Shown piece by piece: positions 58,807-64,000 of a stretch of DNA of 64,000 bases. Position numbers and translations under genes: made by a program. The first letter of the stretch is position 1. Every line of letters starts with the position of its first letter. The notes beneath the pieces are model-generated. The model was not told the DNA's origin and made no database searches. It worked only from the letters and a program-made list of their open reading frames with translations. The stretch comes from SVQP01 sp045650025 (GTDB lineage Bacteria; Bacillota; Clostridia; Oscillospirales; CAG-272). The stretch spans positions 13,268-77,267 of the forward strand of contig JAZRQR010000157.1 of the NCBI GenBank assembly GCA_045650025.1. Direction: 5' to 3'.

Positions 58807-59553
58807 TTACGCACCTCCGAGCAGCTCGCGCAGGCGCTCCATGATCTTTTTCTCCTCGCGCGAGACCTTGACCTGCGAGAGTCCGAGCGCCATTGCCACC
58901 TGCTGCTGGGTCATGTTGCGCCAGTAGCGGAGCAGCACGATCTTGCGCCAAAGTGGGTCAAGCTGCCCGATGGCTTGCGAAAGTGCAAGCCTGTCCAGCA
59001 TGCGTTCGGTATCGTCCGCGCTGTCGCGGTCGGGCAACGTGCCCTCCAGCGTCAAGCCGTCCTCGTGCACGGTTTCGGAAAGCGATGACACGGGTGCAAC
59101 CGCGTCCATTGCCACCGCTGCATCCTCCACCGACACACCGCAAAGCTTGGCAAGCTCGCAGATCGAAGGGTCTCTCCCGGTCTGCGCAATGATACGATTG
59201 CGCTCGCCCAGCAGCACCGCGCCCATGCGCTTGTATTCCCTGCCCACCTTGATAGGTCCGTCATCGCGCAGGTGCTTGCGGATCTCGCCCACGATCAAGG
59301 GCACGGCATAGGTGGAAAACGCGGTGCCGCGCTCTACGTCAAAGCTGCGAATGGCCTTGAGCATACCAATGGTGCCGATCTGCACCAGATCCTCATATTC
59401 GGTACCTCGGTCTCTGAATTTGATGGCAACGCTACGCACCAGCGGCATGTTGTCCACCACCAACCGCTCCAGCGCCTGCTCGTCTCCCTGCCCTGCCCGG
59501 ATCAGCAGCTCCCGATTCTTTTCAATGCGCTCCTGCGCAACGGTATTTTCGAT
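58807..59553 (-). CDS. sigF: Forespore sigma factor sigma-F (SpoIIAC)
   Basis: The third gene of the spoIIA operon. Region 2 (EYEDLVQIGTIGMLKAIRSF, FSTYAVPLIVGEI), region 3 and region 4 (MTQQQVAMALGLSQVKVSRE) of a sporulation sigma-70 factor are complete. The conserved N-terminus continues in frame above the first TTG (59463): ERIEKNRELLIRAGQGDEQA. No ATG, GTG or TTG is in frame there before the spoIIAB stop, but ATC codons follow a GGGGGGG tract; I place the start at ATC 59553 (248 aa), uncertain. ATT at 59526 is an alternative. The family usually has about 250 aa. Confidence 0.85.
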   Translation of the reverse strand: MENTVAQERIEKNRELLIRAGQGDEQALERLVVDNMPLVRSVAIKFRDRGTEYEDLVQIGTIGMLKAIRSFDVERGTAFSTYAVPLIVGEIRKHLRDDGPIKVGREYKRMGAVLLGERNRIIAQTGRDPSICELAKLCGVSVEDAAVAMDAVAPVSSLSETVHEDGLTLEGTLPDRDSADDTERMLDRLALSQAIGQLDPLWRKIVLLRYWRNMTQQQVAMALGLSQVKVSREEKKIMERLRELLGGA

Positions 59554-59575
59554 ATTGATCCCCCCCTGTTTTACG

Positions 59576-60040
59576 TTATGTAGAGAGATCCAGCTCGGAC
59601 AGAACCTTAACCATAGTCACCGTAGTCCCCTTGCCCGGCCGCGAGGAGACGCGCACGCCATCGGTAAAGCTTTCCATGACCGTAAAGCCCATGCCGCTGC
59701 GCTCCCCTGCCGCATCGGTGGTGAAAAGCGGCTGCCGTGCTTGCTTGACGTCGGCAATTCCGCACCCCTTGTCCGCCACCTCAATGCGCACGATGCGCCC
59801 CTGGCAAAGCTTGACTGTCATTTTCACCTGCCCCACGGCATCGCGATAGCCGTGCACAATGCAGTTGGTGACCGCCTCGGACACCGCGCACTTGATGTCT
59901 GCCAGCTCGGTGGCAGTGGGATCGAGCTGAGAGACGAACGCCGCAGCAGCCGCGCGCGCCATGCCCTCGTTGACCGAAAGTGAGGGCAGCTTGATCTGCA
60001 TTTTGTTGACCACCTTGGCGTTGAATTTGTTCTGCTTCAT
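59576..60040 (-). CDS. spoIIAB: Anti-sigma-F factor and kinase SpoIIAB
   Basis: SpoIIAB binds sigma-F and phosphorylates SpoIIAA. The 154-aa GHKL-ATPase shows the N-box CAVSEAVTNCIVHGY near residue 55, the G1 box EVADKGCGIAD and G2 region ERSGMGFTVMESFTD. The N-terminus is about 10 residues longer than in Bacillus. The start overlaps the spoIIAA stop by 4 bp (ATGA), as is usual for this operon. Confidence 0.95.
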   Translation of the reverse strand: MKQNKFNAKVVNKMQIKLPSLSVNEGMARAAAAAFVSQLDPTATELADIKCAVSEAVTNCIVHGYRDAVGQVKMTVKLCQGRIVRIEVADKGCGIADVKQARQPLFTTDAAGERSGMGFTVMESFTDGVRVSSRPGKGTTVTMVKVLSELDLST

Positions 60041-60420
60041 TTGAGCACCTCCTTTCTGACCCTGCGCACGCGCGGCTTGTCCGCTGCTCCAGGCTCGGCT
60101 TTGGCGCGTTCAATGCGCACAACGCGCTCAAGACCCGCGAGCTTCAGGACGCGTTCGACTCCTGCGGTCGGCTCACACACGATCAAGTCGCCGCCGAGCT
60201 CTTTCATGAGCGCATAACGCCCCATAATCAGACCAAGCCCGGAGGAATCCATAAAATCCACACCCGAAAGATCGAGATAGAGGCGGCGCGGTCGCGTTTT
60301 ATAAAGCAGCGTATCGATTCCGCTGCGCACAGAGACGGCGCTGTGGTGATCGATATCTCCTTTGAGTTTGACGTGGAGGAAAAACCCGATTTCCTCATAA
60401 GTAAACGTTGCTCTGCCCAT
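60037..60420 (-). CDS. spoIIAA: Anti-anti-sigma-F factor SpoIIAA
   Basis: A STAS-domain protein whose dephosphorylated form releases sigma-F from SpoIIAB. The 127-aa product contains LDLSGVDFMDSSGLGLIMGR, with the phosphorylatable Ser in DSSGLG near residue 57. A basic tail of about 20 residues (ADKPRVRRVRKEVLK) extends beyond the usual end. ATG at 60420 follows AAAGGAG; the earlier ATG at 60471 has no binding site. Neither a convincing sigma-H nor a strong sigma-A promoter was found in the 50 bp between the terminator and this gene. Confidence 0.95.
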   Translation of the reverse strand: MGRATFTYEEIGFFLHVKLKGDIDHHSAVSVRSGIDTLLYKTRPRRLYLDLSGVDFMDSSGLGLIMGRYALMKELGGDLIVCEPTAGVERVLKLAGLERVVRIERAKAEPGAADKPRVRRVRKEVLK

Positions 60421-60471
60421 GGCGTTGCACTCCTTTGCATTTGATTGAGACAATGATAGCACATCGGGCAT

Positions 60472-60502
60472 AAAAAAAGCGTCGCACCCTGTCGGTGCGA
60501 CG
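60472..60502 (-). terminator. Terminator upstream of spoIIAA
   Basis: CGTCGCACC/GGTGCGACG stem followed on the minus strand by CTTTTTTT; it shields the spoIIA operon from upstream read-through. Confidence 0.85.
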
Positions 60503-60539
60503 AAAAGATTTTTACCAGCCCCTTGTGAAGGTTTTTGAT

Positions 60540-60745
60540 CGACTTTTTTGAAAAAAAGCGGGCAATAGATCAGGATGCTTTACATTGAGAAGTTTTTTTC
60601 CGTTCTTTTTGGCACCACAGGCGCAAAAAGAACCAAAAACGCCGTGGATTATTTCGCTCGTTGCGACGAGCGACCAAGGGCGCTGCCCTTGGAGCCCGCA
60701 AACTTTTGAAAAAGTTTGATCAAAACTTTCATCCGTGACAAAAGG
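60540..60745. repeat. Intergenic repeat family B, copy 1
   Basis: Minus-strand reading: GGATGAAAGTTTTGATCAAAC, a CAAACTTTT/AAAAGTTTG hairpin, GCGGGCTCC and the palindrome CCAAGGGCAGCGCCCTTGG. Also present is GTTCTTTTTG...CAAAAAGAAC (60601-60637). A related segment begins at 63927. It fills the gap between the spoIIA operon and the EF-G-like gene; no gene is seen. Confidence 0.65.
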
Positions 60746-60769
60746 GCTACCGCGATGCGGCAGCCCTTT
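60741..60769 (-). terminator. Terminator of the EF-G-like gene
   Basis: AAAGGGCT-A-CCGC/GCGG-C-AGCCCTTT stem, then TTTTG on the minus strand. Confidence 0.7.
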
Positions 60770-60782
60770 CACAATCATTAAA

Positions 60783-62837
60783 TTACTCAGCCTTCTTAGC
60801 CTCGTCAATTACCTTCTGTGCGATATTTGCGGGTACTACGTCGTAACCGGTTACTTCGAACTCAAAGGATGCACGACCCTGGCTCATTGCGCGCAGGTCG
60901 ATGGGGTAAGAGACCAGCTCGGACTTGGGAGCAACTGCCTCAACGACCGTGTAGCCGGGCTTGTTCTCTGCAGGGTTCATACCCATAACGTTACCGCGGC
61001 GCTTCGGAATGTCACTCATAACGTCACCAACCATACCGTCCGGAACAGTGATGAACAGGCTGCCTACAGGCTCAAGCAGTACGGGCGCGGACATTTCCAG
61101 GCACTTCTTGTATGCCAGGTTGGCAGCAGTACGGAAAGAAAGTTCATCCGAGTCAACTGCGTGGTAAGAACCGTCATACAGCTCAGCCTTGAGGTTAACC
61201 ATGGGATAACCTGCAATACCCTTTGCCATAGCATCCTGCAGACCCTTTTCAACTGCGGGAATGAAGTTCTTGGGAACGGAACCGCCAACGGTTGCGTCAA
61301 TAAAGGTCAGACCTTCCTCATCGCCGGGAGCGAATCTTACCTTAACGTGACCGTACTGACCGGAACCACCGTTCTGCTTCTTGTGCTTACCTTCCACGTC
61401 ACACTTCTTGGTGATCTTTTCACGGTAAGGAATCTTGGGAGTGTCCAGCTTGATCTGTACGCCGAACTTGCCCTTCATCTTAGCAGCCAGAACGCTCAGG
61501 TGCATGTCACCCAGACCGTAGATCAGCATCTGCTTGGTCTCGGGGTTGTTTTCATACTTCAAGGTCAGGTCTTCCTCGGTCATTCTTGCGATTGCCTGGG
61601 AGATCTTGCTCTCGTCCTTAGCAGTTGCGGGCATCATAGCCTGGCACATGTAAGGATTGGGGTACTTGGTAGCAGCGTATGCAGCAGTACCTGCGGACAG
61701 AGTGTCGTTGGTGTTGGTTTCGGACAGCTTTGCAACCATACCGATGTCACCGCAAGCCAGCTCGTCAACCTCGGTCTGCTTGTTACCCTTCATAATGTAG
61801 ATGTGCGCCATCTTTTCCTGAACGTCGTTGGTCAGGTTGGTCAGCACCATATCTCTCTTGACAGTACCGCTCATGACCTTGAACAAGGACATCTTGCCAA
61901 GGAACGGGTCAGCGATGGTCTTGAATACGAACAGAGCGGGATCACCCTCAACGTCGATCTTGATCTCGTTGCCGTCAGCCAGCTTTTCCACCTTCTTCGC
62001 GGTGTGTCTGGGGAAGGAGTCCACGATCGCGTCCATGACTGCAACAACGCCCCAAAGTCTGGTAGCAGCGCCGCAGAATACGGGAGTGATGGTACCGTCG
62101 ATAATACCCTGGTGCATAGCTTCCAGAGATTCTTCCTTGGTGAACTCTTCACCGTCGAAGAACTTCATCATCATTTCATCGGAAGTACCTGCCAGAGCCT
62201 CCTTAAGAACCTCCTGGTATCTCTCTGCGTTTGCTTCAAGCTCAGCGGTCATTGCGGTCTCGGTTCTCTTGCCGCTATCATCATATACGTAAGCCTTCAT
62301 GTCGATCAGGTCGATCATGGTGATATCCTTACCGTTCTTACCAACGGGAATGAATACAGGGCACAGGGAGTTGCCGAACTTTTCGTGCAGCTCTGCAAAG
62401 GTCTTGTTGAAGTGAGCGTCCAGATCGTCGCACTTGTTGATGAAGAATGCCTTCGGGATGCCCATTGCGCAAGCCTTATCCCAAGCCAGCTCAGTACCAA
62501 CCTCAAGACCTGCCTTACCGTCAACCATGATCAGAGCAGCGTCCGCTACGCGAACAGCCTGGTTTACTTCACCCTCGAAATCGAGGTAACCGGGAGCGTC
62601 GATCACGTTGATCTTAATATCTTTCCAGAAAACGTGTGCCAAAGACGCGGACAGCGAGAAGCCTCTTGCCTTTTCTTCTGCGTCAAAGTCGCAAACGGTG
62701 TTACCGTCGGTGGTCTTACCCATACGGTCAATGCCGCCGGATACGTACAGCATAGACTCTGCAAGAGAGGTCTTGCCCGAGCCGCCGTGACCCATCAGGG
62801 CAACGTTTCTGATTTGCTTGGTGTTAAAAGTAGCCAT
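60783..62837 (-). CDS. EF-G-2-like translational GTPase
   Basis: The 684-aa protein has the five-domain layout of elongation factor G. G1 is GHGGSGKTSL, G2 region RGFSL, G3 DAPGYLDF and G4 NKCDD. In standard EF-G the G3 motif is DTPGH, with catalytic His; here Tyr replaces it, as I recall for the EF-G-2 subfamily that is distinct from the main translocase. Domain IV (SGQYGHVKVRFAPGD, GGSVPKNFIPAVEKGLQDA) and domain V (VGDVMSDIPKRRGNVMGM) are complete. ATG at 62837 follows AAAGGAAC; the frame to 62897 lacks a binding site. No rpsL/rpsG/tuf neighbours occur, consistent with a second EF-G. Its role is not fully settled. Confidence 0.88.
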   Translation of the reverse strand: MATFNTKQIRNVALMGHGGSGKTSLAESMLYVSGGIDRMGKTTDGNTVCDFDAEEKARGFSLSASLAHVFWKDIKINVIDAPGYLDFEGEVNQAVRVADAALIMVDGKAGLEVGTELAWDKACAMGIPKAFFINKCDDLDAHFNKTFAELHEKFGNSLCPVFIPVGKNGKDITMIDLIDMKAYVYDDSGKRTETAMTAELEANAERYQEVLKEALAGTSDEMMMKFFDGEEFTKEESLEAMHQGIIDGTITPVFCGAATRLWGVVAVMDAIVDSFPRHTAKKVEKLADGNEIKIDVEGDPALFVFKTIADPFLGKMSLFKVMSGTVKRDMVLTNLTNDVQEKMAHIYIMKGNKQTEVDELACGDIGMVAKLSETNTNDTLSAGTAAYAATKYPNPYMCQAMMPATAKDESKISQAIARMTEEDLTLKYENNPETKQMLIYGLGDMHLSVLAAKMKGKFGVQIKLDTPKIPYREKITKKCDVEGKHKKQNGGSGQYGHVKVRFAPGDEEGLTFIDATVGGSVPKNFIPAVEKGLQDAMAKGIAGYPMVNLKAELYDGSYHAVDSDELSFRTAANLAYKKCLEMSAPVLLEPVGSLFITVPDGMVGDVMSDIPKRRGNVMGMNPAENKPGYTVVEAVAPKSELVSYPIDLRAMSQGRASFEFEVTGYDVVPANIAQKVIDEAKKAE

Positions 62838-62968
62838 GGTAGTGTTCCTTTGTTCCCTTTTCCCCGACCTTTTGCCGGGACGAGGGATCCCTTTCATGTG
62901 AATTTATTGCAATACGAAATTGTTTTTTCATGTGCAAATATGCGTAAAAATGTACAACATACTATTTT

Positions 62969-62997
62969 ATTATACAGTACCATACGCGATTTTTCAA
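62969..62997 (-). promoter_or_regulatory. Promoter of the EF-G-like gene
   Basis: Minus strand TTGAAA (62997-62992), 17 nt, TATAAT preceded by TG (62974-62969). The leader is about 130 nt. Confidence 0.8.
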
Positions 62998-63020
62998 GAC
63001 ATTCTATTGATTTTTTTGCA

Positions 63021-63051
63021 AAGAGGGCGTAAAAATTACGCCCTCTTTTTT
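63021..63051. terminator. Terminator of tatD
   Basis: AAGAGGGCGTAA/TTACGCCCTCTT 12-bp stem with T-runs on both sides. Confidence 0.85.
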
Positions 63052-63068
63052 GTTCATTTTATACAAAT

Positions 63069-63872
63069 TTACAGGATTTTAAACAACCTTTTCGCGTTCG
63101 CTTCGGTTGCAAGCGCAATTTGCTCAACTGCAACTCCATGCAGCTCTGCTTGCATTTGTGCAACCAGATGCATGCGCCCCGAATGATTGATCTGTCCGCG
63201 GTACGGGTGCGGCGAAAGATAGGGGCAATCGGTCTCCAGGAGCAGTCGGTCCAGCGGCACGACACTTGCGGCGCGTCTGACCTTTTCCGCATTTTTGAAG
63301 GTCACGGGGCCTCCGAACGAGAGATACCAGCCCAGCTTGAGAAGCTCCTTTGCCATCTCATCGCTGCCCGAATAGCTGTGGAACACACCGCGCACATCGG
63401 GATACTGCTTGATCATGGCAAGCGTGTCACCGTGCGCGTCACGGTCGTGGATGATGACGGGAAGGTCGAGCTCACGCGCCATATCCAGCTGGCGGGCGAA
63501 ATAGGTAGCCTGCAGCTCCTTGTTGACGGGCTGCCAGTAGTAATCGTAGCCGATCTCGCCAATGGCAACGATTTTGTCGCGCGCGCGGATCACCGGATCG
63601 GAAAGCTGCGCGTAGAGGTCGGCAAGGACGGCATCGGGCAAGGCTTCGATGTGCTGGCAATCCTCGGGATGAATACCGATAGCACACCACATATCAGGAT
63701 AGAGTGCGGTCTGCTCAATGCAGCGGCGATTGGTTTCGGGATTAGTGCCAACGTTGATGATACCGGAGATGGCATCGGTGAATGCAGGGTCGGTCAGAAT
63801 GGCACGTGCCCCGCCCTCAAGGGTATCGAATTTATGATCGTAATAATGTGCGTGGGAGTCGAATAATTTCAT
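63069..63872 (-). CDS. TatD-family metal-dependent deoxyribonuclease
   Basis: A 267-aa TIM-barrel hydrolase. Metal ligands are visible in FDSHAHYYD (residue 4), GEIGYDYYW (near 113), IIHDRDAHG (near 146), FHSYSG and LLLETDCPYL (near 215). TatD-like proteins act as 3'-5' exonucleases or on D-aminoacyl-tRNA; the first is the common annotation. AAAGGA precedes the ATG. It is transcribed towards the EF-G-like gene but separated by a terminator and promoter. Confidence 0.92.
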   Translation of the reverse strand: MKLFDSHAHYYDHKFDTLEGGARAILTDPAFTDAISGIINVGTNPETNRRCIEQTALYPDMWCAIGIHPEDCQHIEALPDAVLADLYAQLSDPVIRARDKIVAIGEIGYDYYWQPVNKELQATYFARQLDMARELDLPVIIHDRDAHGDTLAMIKQYPDVRGVFHSYSGSDEMAKELLKLGWYLSFGGPVTFKNAEKVRRAASVVPLDRLLLETDCPYLSPHPYRGQINHSGRMHLVAQMQAELHGVAVEQIALATEANAKRLFKIL

Positions 63873-63926
63873 GTCATCGGGATCCTTTCAACATGGGTTG
63901 TCACAGATAAAAACTTTTCGCCCGCC

Positions 63927-64000
63927 ACCAAACGGGCGGCAACGGATGAAAGTTTTTGCGTCGCTTTTTTCAAAAAGCGACCGGGGTTCGGGGCAGAGCC
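63927..64000 (+). repeat. Intergenic repeat family B, copy 2 (cut by window end)
   Basis: GGATGAAAGTTTTTGCG, the hairpin GTCGCTTTTT/AAAAAGCGAC, then GGGGTTCGGGGCAGAGCC match family B copy 1 in order but in the opposite orientation. CGCCCG/CGGGCG precedes it at 63929. Confidence 0.65.

Noticed and set aside
60421..60471. Sigma-H promoter for the spoIIA operon
   Set aside because: No AGGA..GAAT arrangement was found in the short gap; the TATCAT-like -10 lacks a partner at the right distance.
60735..63032. Long plus-strand frame opposite the EF-G-like gene
   Set aside because: Antisense shadow starting in a terminator; the opposite strand has all GTPase motifs.

Overview
The window looks like a chromosomal segment of an anaerobic, endospore-forming gut-type member of the Clostridia. 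Evidence: the spoIIAA-spoIIAB-sigF operon, spoIIR behind a sigma-F-type promoter, YitT and YeiH membrane proteins, many lipoproteins with Thr/Glu/Pro-rich linkers, strong AGGAGG-type ribosome binding sites, and repeated TTGACA-17-TATAAT promoters often extended by TGC. Base composition is moderate (by eye close to half G+C). I cannot assign a genus. No rRNA, tRNA, CRISPR array, phage module or insertion sequence is visible.

Layout. 1-5 kb: end of a giant secreted CxxC-repeat protein, a 145-aa protein of unknown role and a 7TM-LuxR membrane regulator. 5-8 kb: YeiH exporter, EamA transporter, XRE regulator and a small partner. 8-13 kb: nucleoside kinase behind a guanine-class purine riboswitch, ComEC-like metallo-beta-lactamase lipoprotein, PurC. 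13-16 kb: membrane protein, cysteine desulfidase, YitT. 16-21 kb: a 1617-aa surface protein whose cytoplasmic tail carries a domain like ribosomal protein uL15. 22-29 kb: 5'-nucleotidase lipoprotein, ECF sigma factor with a giant extension, two DHH phosphoesterases and SurE. 29-39 kb (minus): RDD protein, a complete CUT1-type ABC importer, a thermonuclease lipoprotein and an OB-fold lipoprotein in one run. 39-43.5 kb: DusA/C-type synthase, GH99-like surface glycosidase, HAD phosphatase. 44-47 kb: spoIIR, rbfA, sialate O-acetylesterase. 47-55 kb: glycan operon containing an MFS transporter fused to a family 2 glycoside hydrolase, a 39-aa membrane peptide, a DUF4091/GH123-like protein and two paralogous solute-binding lipoproteins. 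55-64 kb: ddl, prmC, a bactofilin operon with duplicated palindromic operators, the spoIIA operon, an EF-G-2-like GTPase and TatD.

Two themes stand out. First, nucleic-acid and nucleotide salvage: secreted nuclease, OB-fold proteins, 5'-nucleotidases, DHH enzymes, SurE, nucleoside kinase and PurC lie within 30 kb and resemble a dispersed version of the multidomain Bacillus nuclease YhcR beside an importer. Second, capture and intracellular hydrolysis of glycans, with transporter and glycosidase on one chain.

Intergenic DNA holds at least four families of palindromic non-coding repeats. One is about 280 bp long, occurs twice, and has tRNA-3'-end-like terminal inverted repeats that change together between copies. 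Gene starts were chosen by ribosome binding site; several differ from the longest open frame because the upstream ATG lies in or beside the Shine-Dalgarno sequence.
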